Shown: positions 12,043 through 26,239, numbered from the stretch's first letter. The stretch: 64,000 nucleotides of DNA from Margaritifera margaritifera (GCA_029931535.1 JAQPZY010001523.1:1690501-1754500); one strand, 5' to 3'. Notes: generated from the letters alone by a model not told the origin. Made by a program: numbers and translations.

Positions 12043-12259
12043 CATTATTTTTTGTGTATGTTATTGTCAAGTGGTTCAAATGTTCCATACGTTTGGAATA
12101 ATCTAACCGTTTACCATCCAGTTGACCTTTTCCACAAAACAGTTTGGTTTGGTGTTTTATGGCACAGCATCAAAAGGTTATTTAGTGCTGAGCCCATTAG
12201 AGTATAATCTACAAGTGGTTGTAGATTATTCATCACTTTTTCTTAAAGAAATATATACA

Positions 12260-12319
<60 letters not shown>

Positions 12320-14984
12320 TTATTTTAGAAGCTTATCAAAAGTAAGTGAGAGATTCAGAGTAGTTTAAGTTCATATTGGCTTATGAAAAAGTGCAATGCA
12401 CATACATACACTGAACACTTCTTCATAGCTCTGCTGCTTATTTCAAACACTGTAATTAATGCAACATTGCCCAGATATTTGTAATGTAATATTTTTTGTT
12501 GAATACATGTAATTTAAAGATTTTATTGGTTGAGGTTGCAGGTTGTTTATCACAAACTATCATATAACATTTTCAAATCAGCAAAGCACTTATTTCACTT
12601 TCTGGATAAAAATAATTGCAGAAATAGGGTTCACAACTTCTGTGTCTTAAAAGTGAAAGTTTAATTTTTATTTATTGGTGCTCTTGATGGTTCAGATGCT
12701 GCCGTGTTGTAGTCTTAAAGGTGGAGGAAGTTGGAGAATCTGGAAGAAGTCACTGAACTTGGCTTGGCGATCACATATGCTTGCACATCTTGAAACTTGG
12801 TAATGAATATATTTTTCTGAATGGGTAAAGGAACAGCAATTGGAATGAATAAGGTTCTTAATTATGGCACAGTCCATGTAACTAATGTTTTTAAAAAAAT
12901 TAAACAATTGAAAATGCTACTGGTTGTTATGCCTAATGTATGCTTTCCAATTTTCCCATTTTAGTGCCATGCCATTTTAATAATTTAAAGCAATCAAACA
13001 GACCTCAGATGTTCATTCCTCATTACACAAGACTATTTAAAATAATTCTTCTGCTATACATTTTCAGTCAAAAATCAATTGTTTTTACAATATTTTTATC
13101 ACAACAATCTCCAGTTTTTCAAACTAACTATACATCATGCTATAAACCTTCTTAGTGTTGTTGCTTGCTATCAGCAGCCCACCATTCCTTGCCATATATT
13201 GCAAAGTATTATCAAAACCCAGAGGCTTTTACTGATAACATAAAAAGATATATATAATGTTCACCTACTTCGAACACAATAAATGTACATCCCCTCATGC
13301 GCAATTTGCCAGTACATCAGGGTCTACATCATTTGTTGGAATCATAAATGGAACATGCAACATAAATTCAGATCTCTGCAGTCATTATGTGATGATTGAT
13401 CTGGGTCTAACCTGTTTGCCTTTGGGTGTGTGTTATCCATGAGCAACTATGGTATGTTTACTTCTTTTCAGAAATGTTTCTTTCTTATCTAATAAATACT
13501 AATGTTTTTACATGTTCCAATGTTTGTATTAAGGTAAATAACTCAATTGTCTATTTTTTGTGGTGTATTTTTGTAAATTTTAGGGTTGCTGTGAACTGTA
13601 AATTATGTAAAGACAACTAACAACGATTCATCTGTGAAATTACCATTGACAGTTATGTTTCTCACAACCATGAAAATTGATACTGGCAAAAATAAATGAA
13701 TTGACAGTATAATGGATCCTTCAGAATCCACATGAAGTATGTAAAAGAAAAGAAAATTGAGGATAGACTTAAAATTTTGGTTGGTCTGCAGAATAAAGTT
13801 CAGTTTTGGCACTGCTCAGTAGTTTAGGAAAGTAAAAGCTAAGATTGAAATGTTTGAAAGAATTGTCATTAAAATTGAATTGTACCTTCTCATTACTATT
13901 TAGTTTAATCATCCGTTTTGACAAAACTAGTGTGATAACTTTTTTTTGCCCAACAGTAAATGAGGGTAGTCTCCCCTTTACTGAACTTTTCCAAAGTTTT
14001 AATTGCAGTAAGATGCAATTTAGTAGTTAATGCCAGATATTGTCCATATTTTTCTTGAAATTTGTCAAAGTAAGACACCTAATGGATGACATTAGACCCC
14101 TCAAAGTTAATACGGTGTAATTGATTTTGAAAGAGGACAGTTTTGGATTGCACACTTGCAAGTGCATCTATATTTTTTTTCAATCATAAACAACAGATCT
14201 GTATAACACAAATTAAATTGTTATGTTTCCTAATTTCTGTTAAAACTATTTTCTTAGAGAATTTTGCCTCTAAGTCACTTGTAGTCTTATTCTGTTTAAA
14301 AAGATTTTTTAATTTGTCATACTTGGAGTATCCAGTTGTTTTGCAGAAGCTTGCAGGAAGACTTGTAGAACCTATAAATTGGTCATTTAAATTTCATACA
14401 CAATATTTAAAAGTCATTTGCTTTATTATAAATTGGAATCTTGTTTAGATTGGAACAAAAACATTTTTTTTGCTCTTAATTATTATTTGCATTATTTTTT
14501 TAAAATCAAATGCTATTTATGTCCAAGATGTTACTTCAAGTGGAGTTACAATTTTCTTGTACTTGATATATTTCACAAAAATGTTTGTTCAGTCTTTTAT
14601 ATTTATTCTGCAGTCTAAATTTTCACATATATAGTGATGTAAATGAAAAATCTTAATTTTACCATGGCTAAAATTTAAAGATTAAAGAGCGAACATTATT
14701 TCTTAATTAACATTAAAATAGAATTATAAGATCGAACAGAAAACATATTTTTCTTAATGGATATTGAAATAAAGTAAAAATTATTTGATTATCTTGTGAA
14801 ATTGTATGTATTCATTATTTATGTGTGTTCTAATTTTTTAAAAAAAGTTTTAAAAAATGAGCAAGTGAGCGAGTGTCGTAACTTTGTTGATCAAATCAAA
14901 TAAATACCAAATCATGGTCTGTTTATGGAATAAAAAGACAAGTGAATAAAAGAATTTTATAAACCTTAGTGCTTTGTCATGCTT
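12043..14984. other. SYS1 3' UTR and AT-rich intergenic DNA
   Basis: I find no gene. A (TA)n microsatellite lies at 12260-12318. The rest is AT-rich with only short chance ORFs. The 3' UTR end could not be placed confidently. Confidence 0.6.
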
Positions 14985-16410
14985 TTAGCTCTACTAGTCA
15001 TGTCAACATGGGGTTTTCTGACAGCCAGTATGGTCACCATGGCCACTATCTTGAAAATCTTTTTATTGCTACTCCTCCTGAACAGAAAGTCATATTGACA
15101 TGGGGTTTTCACTATAAGACTTCTTATGATGTATAGTTTGTCCAAAAATTAAAATTGGTGCTGATCTGATGTCAAATATGGCCGCCACAAGATTAAATCT
15201 TGTTATCACTACTCCTATTGAATGGATGGTCATATCAACATGGGGTTTTCGCTAAAAGACTTCTTATGGTGTCTAGTTGGTCCTAAATGAAAACAGTGCT
15301 GGTCTGATGTCCAATATGGCCACAACAGCAACCATGTTCAAAATCTTGTTATCACTGCTCCTGAACAAAAAGTCATATTGACATGGGGTTTCATGAAAAT
15401 GGTGCCACTTGCACATCCAATATGGCTGCAACTGCTGCCATCTTGAGAATCTTCATTCTTGTTATCATTACTCCTCCTGAATGGATGGTCTTTCACTGAA
15501 AGATGTTTTATGATGTCTAGTGGTCCTACAATCTGACCCCCAATATGGCTGCCACAATAGCTATCTTGAAAATCTTGCTATTGCTGCTTCTAGATGGCTG
15601 GTCATATTCACATTGCACTTTCATCAAAAGACTTCTTATGCTATATAGCTGGTCCTAAATGGAAATTGTGCCAATCTGACATCCAATATGGCCACCGTGG
15701 CAGCCATCTTGAAAATCTCTTTATTGTAACAACTCCAAAACATAAAGTCATATCAACACAAGGTTTTCACCAGAACACTGCTTATGACACCTTGTTGGTC
15801 CCAAATTAAAATGGTGATACTCTAACATCCAATATATCTGCCATAGTGGCCATCTTGGAAATCTTGTTATTGCTATTCTTAAATGGAAAGTCATTTTGAC
15901 ATGGGGGTTTCACCAGAAGAATTCTCTTGGTGCCTAGATGGTCCTAATTAAAAATGATGCAAACTGACCCTCAGTATGGCTACCTTTCAAATGAATGGCC
16001 ATATCAACATGGAGTTTTTGACAAGAGACTTCTTATGATACCTACTTGGTCCTAGATGAAAATGGTGCCATTCATACATCTAATATGGCTGCCATGATGG
16101 CCATCTTGAAAGTCTTGTTGTCACCATTCCCCCTGAATGGATGATCATACTGACATTGGGTTTTCACCAGAAGACTTCTAATGATGTCTACTTGGTCCTA
16201 AATGAAAATGGTGCCAATCTGACATCCACTATGTCCCCCACAGCAGCTAATTTGAAAGCCTTCTTATCGCTGAAGAATATTTGACATGGTTTCAACACTC
16301 GGCAGTTAAAAGAAAGAAATGGTCTTATCTTGAATTCCTGTAAATTCTTTTCAGCCAGTAAAGTGTCGGTCCCTTCAAGGGACTCTTGTTATTTTTTAAT
16401 TAAACAGCAA
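14985..16410. repeat. Degenerate tandem array, block A (about 140-150 bp unit)
   Basis: Recurrent landmarks are GTCATATTGACATGGGGTTT, GACTTCTTATGATGTCTAG, TTGGTCCTAAATGAAAATGG and CCAATATGGC.GCCA..GCCATCTTGAAAATCTT, repeated about nine or ten times with substantial divergence. The block ends with a unique segment (about 16270-16410: GCTGAAGAATAT ... CTTGAATTC) that also closes block B at 19190-20200, so the two blocks are related copies of one repeat. Confidence 0.85.
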
Positions 16411-16839
16411 ACATGATCATGGAGCACCCATTTTCCAGGTTTGTTCAGTCTGTCTAGAATTTACAAGAAGGTAAATGGAGTAACCACTGAAATATGGATT
16501 TTGATTGGATTGTATATTTTAGGATCATACAAGTCGTGTAATAAAATGCTAATTATTGATACACCAATTATTCAGACTTTTTACTCATCTGGACCAATTG
16601 TATGTCTTCTGGACATATAATTTCTTCTTTATATTATTATTTGGGCCCTGCATCGGGATATGGGAGTCCAGTTGTAATTACCTTTCCCATCTGTCAGTCC
16701 ATCCAGTCATACTTTTTGTAACCACCAAAGCTCTGCAACTGTTAGACATAATTTGATGCCATTTGTTAGGTATGTTGCCTATTAAATGCAGATGTGCATT
16801 TTAAATGTTTCATATTTTCAGATCTAGTTTTGACAGAGT

Positions 16840-17120
16840 TATTGCCCTTTTCTACCAATATTAAATCGCCACTACAGGTTCCACTCTGGAGTTTCTAATT
16901 TTGCACAGGGTTCAAAATTTAAAGAAAAAGGATTTCCTTGACTTTCCCCAAATGGTAATCCTTGTAAAAAAAAAAAAAAAAGCAAAATGCATATATCCTA
17001 GGGAAGATTTTTTTATTTTTATATCTGAATGATGGGGGTTGATTTGGGTTCAAGAGATTACAGCTAGGCCCTCCCTCAGATGTTCATCTCATAGAAGATT
17101 TCAAGCTCTGCATGGCTATT
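16840..17120 (+). repeat. Dispersed repeat, copy 1
   Basis: A segment with TTTTGCAC, GACTTTCCCCAAATGGTAAT and ATATCTGAATGATGGGGGTT is repeated in the same orientation at about 24650-24850 with moderate divergence. The family is unassigned. Bases 16411-16839 between this and block A show nothing recognisable. Confidence 0.65.
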
Positions 17121-17229
17121 TTTACTTCGTGAACTTGAGAGGTATTTATATCAAATCCAAGCCATTAAGGTTTTTTTTTTTCTAGCTTACCTGGCGATAA
17201 GGCATGGTATGGACCAGCATATGTAATGT

Positions 17230-17640
17230 GTCGGTCAAGAACTGCCAAGTTAAACTTCTCAAAAACTACCAGTCTGAGACCAGTTTTAACCGAATTTGGC
17301 ATAGAGCATCCTGGCATGAAGGGTTTTCAAATTTATGCAAATGATGCCTATCCACCATCAAGTATGGCCACCATTACTAAAAATAGTAAAGACTCTTTAA
17401 ACAACTTCCTAAAAACAACTCCACAACAGAATTCGATCAAATTTGACAGAAAGCATACTGGCATGAAGCCCTTTCAGATATGTACAAATGATGCTGATCC
17501 ACCATCAAATAAAGGCACCATTACATTGAAGAAGAAAAAAATTAAACAACTTCTCCAAAACCAATGAATAAAAGTTTTGAACAAACTTGATAGAAAGTAC
17601 TTGCCAGTTTGCCTATTAAAACAAGGGAAGTAACCCTTGA
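17230..17640. repeat. Degenerate tandem repeat, about 142 bp unit, 2-3 copies
   Basis: Two clear copies (near 17287 and 17429) share AATTTG.CA.A.AGCAT.CTGGCATGAAG and ATCCACCATCAA; a third partial copy starts near 17575. The open frame 17226-17567 merely runs through this array and I do not consider it a gene. Confidence 0.7.
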
Positions 17641-18199
17641 TGTGGCTTAATGAGAATCACAGGTTTGGGGTTACACATAATTCTTTCCATTGCAGATTAA
17701 AATGGAAAAAAAAAACATAACTAATACAGGTTGCATTGATTTCAATGAAACAAGTTGCATAGATTAGCCAAATAATACACCTTAGGGATTAAACTGATTA
17801 ATCTGAAAACTGAAGAAAAAATATTCAACAGAAATAAAACAAGTAACACTCTAAGTAAATAAAATCTTGTACATGTATTTGCTGTATTATGTCCATGACA
17901 ATTTACTCTCACTGCCCAACAAAAACTAACTAAAGCCACTTAGCAAAGTACCTTGAAGTAGGCTTACTCCAACCAAACAAGAAATGTTCTTGTCTGGCTC
18001 TGATGTACATCAATAACTTTCATTGCCCAACAAAAACTAACCAAAACCACTAAAAAGCTTAAAATGGTATTGCCATAAGGCATTGTGCTGAAATATTTGT
18101 TGTTTTTATGTTATCACATGTATATGCAATATTTTATGGCATTTCATATATTCAGTGTAGTCAGTCACACATTTTTAGCAATGTTATATCTTGTACGTT

Positions 18200-18395
18200 T
18201 GCGTTGTAATACAAAAAACAAATAACCCAATATGTGTTTCTCCTGAAAGACTTCCAAGCTGAATTACTAAGAGCAAAGAAACCCATAGCCTTCAAAACAA
18301 AATCCTGTGAAATTCAGTAGCCTAACCGATGGTGGGAATCGAACCAACACTCTTTTGGTCAGGAGTCCAATGCCCTAACCACTGAGCCACCATTG
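18200..18395 (-). mobile_element. tRNA-derived SINE
   Basis: On the minus strand 18395-18329 forms a tRNA-like head: an A-box-like GGCTCAGTGGTTAGGGC and a B box GGTTCGATTCC, with ATGGTGG/CCACCAT able to pair as an acceptor stem. The anticodon arm is irregular, so this is a SINE head and not a working tRNA. A non-tRNA body follows to about 18200. Bases 17640-18200 and 18396-19190 hold no recognisable gene. Confidence 0.75.
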
Positions 18396-19189
18396 CTATA
18401 TCGGGTGGTGATCTCTGTGGATTCCAAGTAATGATTTCACTGGGAATTAAGGACATACCAGGAATTCAAGGTGATGTGGCTGCATACATTAACCAACTGC
18501 CAAGTAAGTGTATATATACTTTAGGGGTGGTGCTATATATGGTTTGTGAGCTATTAAATTGGGCTAGGATCCACGGAGCAGGGAGAGACATAGGGACCAA
18601 TGCTGGTTTCATATATGATGTCCTTTTCTTGCCAAGAAAGTGTATATCGTATTTTCTCAATATTTTTTTGGACAAAAAAAGCAAATGCTTTATTTGTCCG
18701 AAAACATACAAAAATGCTTTATTCTGTGTTAGAAAACAAACAAATGAACAAAAAGGTCCAAGGCCTGGCAACCAAACCCACACATAATATCAGGCTGTCC
18801 CTTAAGTCATACAACAATGTAATCACACTTTACGTGTACATTGATGAATGAAAACTGACATTACTTGCCTTGCTTCATCTGTTTGATTGAAATTCATAAG
18901 AAAATGCAAGCATATTGAAAACAAACAAGCAAACAAACAAAATTCAAATGTGAAGCAAAGGAATCTGCCTTGTTTTCATCTCCGGTATATATTGTCTAAG
19001 TGACGCCAACATTAATAGACAGTGTAGCACCTGAGGGCTCCAAGCTTTTGTTTCCATTCCACAGTTTCAAAACATGTATTAATTTACATTCACAAGCTAA
19101 CATGTCAGTTAACCAGGTGAGCTATATCAGGTCCACTTGGACCTCATGTTTAATATAAAATTTTACAAGTGCACTTTCAGAAAATAGTA

Positions 19190-20200
19190 ATGTCTGCACT
19201 GGCCATCTTGAAATGTCTAGACGGTGGCCAAAATCTTATCACTACTTCTTCTAAATGAATGATCATATTGGCATGGGCTTTTCTCTGAAAGACTTCTTAT
19301 GATGTCTAGTTGGTCCGAAATGAAAATGGTGCCAAACTAACCTCCAATATGGCCACCACAATGGCCATCTGGAAAATATTATTATAGCTATTTCTCTAAG
19401 TCATATTGACATCGTGCTTTCACCAGAAGACTTTTATGATGTCTAGTTGGTCCTAAATGGGAATGGTGTGCATCTGATATCCAATATGGCCACCATGGCA
19501 GCCATCTTGAAATCTTGTTGTTGTTACTCCTCCGGAGTCATATCAACATGGGGTTTTCACCAGAAAGCTTCTTACACGGTCTCATCGGTCCTGAATTAAA
19601 ATGCTGATGATCTACATGTTGAAAATCTTTTTATCACTATTTCTCTTAAATGGAAAGTCATTTTGGCGTGGGGTTTTCATCAGAAGAGTTCTTATGGGGT
19701 CTAGTTGATCTTAAATGAAAATTATACAAATTGACTCTCAATATGGCCACTGTGGTGGCCATCTTTAAAATATTGGTATCTCTACTCCTCCCAAATGAAT
19801 GGTTTTATCAGCATGAGGTTTTCACCAATAGACCTCTCATGATACTTAACTGACCCTAAATGAAAATGGTGACAATCATAAATCCAATATGGATGCCAGG
19901 ACTGCTGTCTTGAAAATCTTGCTGTTGCTACACTCCTGACGAGATGGTCATATTGACATGGGATTTTCAACAAAAGACTTCTAAAGATGTCTTCTTGGTC
20001 CTAAATGACAATGGTGCTAATCTGGCATCCAACATGTCCAACACAGCAGCTAATTTAAATTTTTTTTTTTTTTTTTATTGCTGAAGAATATCAGAGATGG
20101 TTTCAAAACTTAGTAGTTAAAAGGAAGAAATGGTCGTATCTTGAATTTCTTGAATTCTTTTTACCCAGTAGAGCGTTAATCCCTTCGAACTGGACTGTTT
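19190..20200. repeat. Degenerate tandem array, block B
   Basis: It has the same unit as block A (TTCTTATGATGTCTAGTTGG, CCAATATGGCCACCA, GACATGGGGTTTTC) in the same orientation and the same terminal segment (GCTGAAGAATATC ... ATCTTGAATTTC). About six to seven diverged copies are present. Confidence 0.82.
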
Positions 20201-21072
20201 TTGTATGTATGTATATATAAATATATTTTATTTTTTTATTTTTTTTAACTGTACCTTTTTATTTTCTGACGACAGGCCAGCACAGCAGTCCACAGTTGAG
20301 TGTTCGAAACAGAGAGAGAATACAATAACAGCTATACAGAAATAAACAGCAAAAAATACATTATGTTCATACACACGTTTAATTCAATCTAATAAATAAT
20401 AGTTTTAACACAAAGGAGTAGTCAAAATGAAGCAGAGTGCAATAATTTCATTCCACAAAGTAAAACAATTGAAAATTACAACTGTACTTTAAAATATTGT
20501 AAGAAAACAAAGCTTATATTGCAAAGCGCAGTTTACATATTCCAAACACGCTTACTTGTATTTTTAATTAAATCTCATGAGAGGTTTTTTTTTTTTTTTT
20601 TTCTGTATCCATACATTTTGTATCCATTCAAAATAGAATCGGGTATTGGGTCCTACAAGTGATTTCCATACACTACACAAAATTGATGCATCTCGATTAA
20701 AATATCCATTGCCGTTTTCTTTATTATTACGACAGTGGCTCGAGGCGCCCGGGGGCAATGTTCTTTAGTGGCGACCCTACTTTGCTACTGAGCCCAGTTT
20801 TTATGTCAGTTGCCAACCTCCCTGCTCCACGCTTCGCCGTTCCTAAGTATAAGTTTTGTGAACAATCACCCCTGTTACACCAAGGTGCAGGTGAATTACT
20901 ATGAAAATTTCAGCTGCAAAAAAAGAAGAAGAAGAAAAAAAAGCTCCCGACTGCGCCCCCTTCGCCTGGCGCCCGGGGGCAATTGTCGGCATGCAGAACG
21001 TGACCTACGTCCACTGATGAAGGCGGTCAAATGTCTTTTGCAAAATGTTTCAATTTTCCTTTGTCAGGTATA
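20201..21072. other. No recognised gene
   Basis: The sequence includes two GGCGCCCGGGGGCAAT-like segments (about 20744 and 20969) in a GC-richer patch. No reading frame here has recognisable features. The patch continues beyond the hAT MITE at 22601-22800. Confidence 0.5.
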
Positions 21073-21080
21073 GTCAGCAT

Positions 21081-22600
21081 TAGGGGTGAAACGATACACC
21101 TCTGCCACGCATCGATACGATTCTCGATACACAGCCTGCGATACGATACATTATCGATACACATATCAACTTGATGGTCTTTTCATCTTTAGAATGCCTG
21201 TCAATGGTAGGGTGGTGCCATTTTTTATGTGTTGACATATTGGGTGTATTTCCAGTATGCAGATTACAAACAAACATAGACTTATCATCTGTTCATATGC
21301 CATTCTCATCCTTGACAAGATTTAAAAAAAAAATACTTCTAAACAGACTAGTTGTTAGTGATTTGTATTCACCCTTTTAGGCAATTTGAGGTTTCTCCAT
21401 TCGATCATATACATGACTCATCCTGGTCACCACGCCCTTTGTTTTACATTTAATGAATATTTTTAAAACATCTTATTACCAGTTTCATGTCTTCACTTAT
21501 ATTTTGAAGAGATTACGGTGTTATCTTCACTACAGAAGAAACAGTGCAATTTCCTTGTGCAAGGAAATTCGTATCTAGATCAAGTCCGAGTGTGGGAGCG
21601 GAGATGACTAATAGCCAAATCCTTCACATTGTACTTCCTGCAGATGCAAATCAACTGCCACGGCCACAGACATTTGTTTCTGTCAGTGATAAGGAAATTA
21701 TTGACAACACCCACTCCCTTTCTGCAAATTGACGAGGTGGCTATAACTCGTGCGGTTTGGAATCTGCCCCCTTGCCGATTCTGTTCTATTTTTTTTTATT
21801 TATCCCATCGGCAGGTTCGGTCGCTGATTACATATATCAACATAAAAGGAGATATTCCAAACTTATTCCCCATGTACGATTTAAGTACTTTACAGATCAT
21901 TTAATAGACACTTTTGTGTGAAGTTTCTGTGTTGCTTTGTATCTATTTAGATAGAGTTTGGATACCAATATTTCCGGTATATCGCGCAGTGAACACGCTG
22001 CAGTTAGTTATGATATGTGGTTATTGTTTTACCCTGGACTTGAACAAACAATAACCACTAATCAGAATTGCATGTAACACTGCGTGACACACCGGATGTG
22101 TAGCCTTCAATTCGATCCAAGTAGAAAAGATGCGATGCAACTGATAAATTTCGCGTAAAAGTGGTTATTAAATGATCAGTAAAGTACTTAAATCATACAT
22201 AGGGAAGAAATCCCCAATTTCTTCTTTCCGTTGATATGTGTTATCAGAAGATGCAGACGAGAAAAACTAATTAGCATGGAATTGGGGCAGAGAAGATGGC
22301 AGATTCCGAACCACGCGAGTTAGTCACCTTGTGTTTATTTGTAGAAGGCGAGTGGGTGTTGTCAATTGCTTTTATTTTTTACTGACAGAAATGAGTGCAT
22401 GTTCTTGCTACGGCTGTCTCAGATGAATTCTCAATTTAAAGAATGAAAAGACAAATGACTAATAATTATTAACGGCTGCTGAAGATTAAAGTAACTTGCA
22501 TTGAGTAAGTATCATTTTGTATCGATTCTTCCCCTCTGGTATCGATATGGGTATCGATATAGAAAAAGTATCGATATATCGATTAATCGTTTCACCCCTA
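21081..22600. mobile_element. hAT-superfamily MITE with 8-bp target-site duplication
   Basis: The element starts TAGGGGTGAAACGATAC and ends ATCGTTTCACCCCTA, perfect 15-bp terminal inverted repeats at the outer ends, followed inward by GATAC/ATCGAT-rich subterminal repeats. It is flanked by direct repeats GTCAGCAT at 21073-21080 and 22601-22608. An 8-bp duplication and G/C-rich TIRs are diagnostic of hAT. No transposase is encoded. An internal inverted repeat (21675-21945 against 22128-22392) would fold into a stem of about 265 bp. Confidence 0.93.
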
Positions 22601-22880
22601 GTCAGCATGATACTTGATCCTGTGATTGCATCAACCAATACACGGCGCAACATTGATGTTGGCGTACATCAAAGTTTGAAGGGGCCATTATCTTTCACGG
22701 AAAGTAAGGAATGTCGTACAATTCAAAATGTTAATGTTCATCAAGCATCACAAAAAAGGCATTTTAAACATTTGTTTAATAAATGTAACGCGGATTAAAT
22801 GAGATATATCGGGACTCGTCCAGTATTGTGGTATATTTGAAAAATTGTACAATTATATCCCCATACAGCTAGAAAAGAAT

Positions 22881-22882
<2 letters not shown>

Positions 22883-22936
<54 letters not shown>
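22883..22936. repeat. (TA)n microsatellite
   Basis: About 27 perfect TA units. Further (TA)n arrays of similar size lie at 25767-25828 and 29965-30031; the last is interrupted by one TG. Confidence 0.97.
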
Positions 22937-22938
<2 letters not shown>

Positions 22939-23397
22939 CTTAATTTTGGTGGTATAACTGAAACAATTAAGTCGCACGCATCTGAATTTTCCTTATGAAT
23001 AATTATTAATCATTTCTTCCACATTATTCATAAGTACCAAAGACTCACAAGCCTCCAACCTTCTAGTAAAATACAAAGGTGAACAATAAGGTATTTTCAG
23101 TGGCGTATTAAGGGTAAATGGCGCCCGATGCGACGATGATGTCCCAAAGGGCCAGAATACGAGGTCCGAATTTCCATCAGCTGTTTTGGCGCCCTAAGAC
23201 CTCTGGCTCCAGGGACAACCACCCCCCCCCCCCCTGTTAGAATGCTACTGGGTATTTTCGAAATGAACTTTTTGTCATCTTTTGGTCCATGGCATGATGC
23301 TATACGTGGTCCATGTCATGATGCTATATGTTTCCTTTTCACTTTAAAATCGTACAGCCAACTGAGATGAAGAGATGAAATCATCACTAAAAGGAGC

Positions 23398-23399
<2 letters not shown>

Positions 23400-23452
<53 letters not shown>

Positions 23453-23815
23453 GCGTTGTGACACTGCGCGCATGACTGCTGAAGACATGTAAATCCGTAC
23501 TCATATTTTCAACATAAAAGGAATTCCACATCAAACCCTACCCCGCAAAAAGTATACCGTATATTATTGGATGAGTAAATTTCATATGCATCCGGTTTTC
23601 TGTTTTTTTTTTTGTTTTTTTGTTTTTTTTTAAATGCGTGATAAAATGTGTTTTTCTTCATAAGCATGTCTTCGTAAAAACGAGGTTATCTTCGCAAGCA
23701 TGTGTGAAGCAGACGCTTCGACATTACAGTCCCACTGTTGGCGAAGATATTCTCAGCTGCATGTATATACATGTATTTTACATGTAAAAAAATAAACCCT
23801 AAGTTCAATTCGCAA

Positions 23816-23881
<66 letters not shown>

Positions 23882-24495
23882 GTTCTGAGCGGTCATTGAA
23901 AAATGCGCTGCAGGATACTGAGTAACTGCTCAAAGTAAATTTCATTATTTTAAATTGACCATGATTGGAAAAAGATGTAAAATTAAACCGCGAAAATAAT
24001 AGGGAGAAGGAGGGAACAAAATGGCGAAAGAGAAGGTTGGAGCTAAACGAGTGGTTGCTCGCAGTAACTAGAATATAAAAAAAACTATCGATTTCATTAT
24101 CAGCTATCATTACCAGCTAAAAGTCAACTGAAAATACAATACACCGAATCCTCAAATTTCTTAGAGAGAGAGAGAGAGAGAGAGAGAGAACTGTATGCCG
24201 AATTGTCAAAGACAGACAACTACATGACTATGAATGCTCTTATTTCACCACAACTTTCGATAAAAAGTACACAAAACAATCCATGATATCGGACTGGAAT
24301 TTGTTTTTTTTCGTTTCGTTTGCAGAATCGAAAGGTACACATAATTTGATGTACTTTTGCTTTGTAGCACTAATATTAACGAAACATTCCATTCCTAAAA
24401 TCATACATGATTATATAAAAAGAGAAAAGTAGTATGTATGTACGTACGTACGTATGTATGTATGTATGTATGTATGTATGTATGTATGTATGTAT
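23400..24495. repeat. Cluster of (GA)n and (GTAT)n microsatellites
   Basis: Perfect GA arrays occupy 23400-23450, 23820-23878 and 24163-24189; a GTAT/GTAC array occupies 24431-24495. Another GA array of about 70 bp is at 28150-28219. No gene is recognisable between them. Confidence 0.95.
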
Positions 24496-24649
24496 TAGCA
24501 TTTAATGGCACCTCAACGCAATAATGGCTATATGGTCCCAATTAAAAGTAAAAATTCTAAAATAGTAAAAATGAGGAATTGCAACAAAAAAAAAAAAAAA
24601 AAAAAAATGATAGTTGCGCAAATGTTTAAATTTGTCTTAAGGTTCCGAG

Positions 24650-24850
24650 TAGGAGTTTCTCATTTTGCACTGTTAAAAATTGTAATAAAATGTATTCCCC
24701 TGATTTTCCCCACTGGTAATCCTTGTTATAAAAAAAAGACATGCGTATTACCTTATGGAGGTTTAAAGGACCTACATTTTTTTTTTAAATTTTGATATCT
24801 GAATGGTGGGGGTTGTGTTCAGTTTGAGAGTATACAGCTTGGCCTTACGA
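24650..24850 (+). repeat. Dispersed repeat, copy 2
   Basis: This is a diverged copy of 16840-17120, sharing GATTTTCCCCACTGGTAATC and ATATCTGAATGGTGGGGGTT. Bases 24851-26239 hold only AT-rich sequence and a (TA)n array. Confidence 0.65.
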
Positions 24851-25763
24851 TTGCTAGCTGTTACGTCTAGGGGTTAGAAATAGTAACAAAAGAAAGAACA
24901 ACTCGAACAAGCTTTCACAATTTCTAAAATATATATTTAATTTCCTAAAATATTAAATATTTCAAACAAACAAAGTGAAAGAATGAAAAATAACTTACAG
25001 CTTTGAAATTCCTAAATAATCCTAAATATCCTATTGAATTTTGATAATTCGGAAGTTAATCCAAAGTGCAAGTCACTAATGTGTTGATATGCCACAAGAA
25101 ACACGGTTTTAAATCCAAATGTTATTAATCCCAGGTAAACTCTTGTGAATGTAGAATATTGTTAAGTTCCTTGAAGAATAGTACTTAAATCAAAAATGTA
25201 CTATGTAGATAATAGATTTTCACCAGCTGATTTTACAAACAATAATAATTTTCCTCAATAACCTTATGATTCTGGAGAACTGCATAGAATGAGGATTCAG
25301 TAGTTATTTTGGCATATATAGTCTCTTACGTCGTAAAAGAGAATTTAACTTCTAATACTGCGACTTAGAATGATTTCTGTCAACAACCTTCTTTAACCAA
25401 TCAGAAACTAGGTCGCGCATGATACTGTTAAAAGTGCCTTCGCACTACAATTGAAATACCTTATTTCAAATCAAAATGATGTTGACATAGGATTCTGGTC
25501 ATACAATATGCGCGCTCTACCATGTGATTTCTTCATTGTGGGTTAAGCTGACCGACATAATTATTGATTTTCCCAGGACATAGCATGACTCATGTAAACA
25601 AGTTGAAGTACATTGTACTTTACAAATAGCATATGCTATTGAACCAAAGAATTGTAATACAATGATTATAAACCCAAATGAAAACTATTATAATTTAAAG
25701 ATAATACATAATGCCGTAACATAGCTCTTCATGGCTATTTTCACATTCTAAACTTGAAATGTA

Positions 25764-25835
<72 letters not shown>

Positions 25836-26239
25836 TACACACTTTTTAAAAAAACAGGCATATGACTTTTTTTCTTACTATTTTTTTTATATTTTAAAAT
25901 TTCGTATGTGAACATTTAGAAAACAGTAATGTCTACACCGTGCAAATTCGTATCTGTATTTAACGGATATGCAAAGTTAGTGTACTTTGTGCTGTTGCAA
26001 GTATATTTAGTCAGCACACATAAGCATCTATTTTCATAAGCTGTCTTCTTCATGTAGCACATGGTTTTCCTAATACTGATAAAAAATAAATGTAAATCCA
26101 AGTAGATGAAAGACATGTATGTGTATGTTAACTTTTTATACACTGTGTAGTAGAGCAAACAACTTTGCCCTTTGCCTTCTCCACATTCGGCGGTGATGCA
26201 AAAAAATAAAAATCTAGAGCTGAACGATATCAGATCCAT

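Noticed and set aside
12122..12328. Open frame ending in a Tyr/Ile repeat
   Set aside because: The C-terminal half is translated (TA)n microsatellite.
17226..17567. 113-codon open frame as a gene
   Set aside because: It runs through two copies of a degenerate tandem repeat and has no domain features.
18329..18395. Functional tRNA gene on the minus strand
   Set aside because: The anticodon arm is irregular and a SINE-like body follows; A and B boxes alone fit a SINE.
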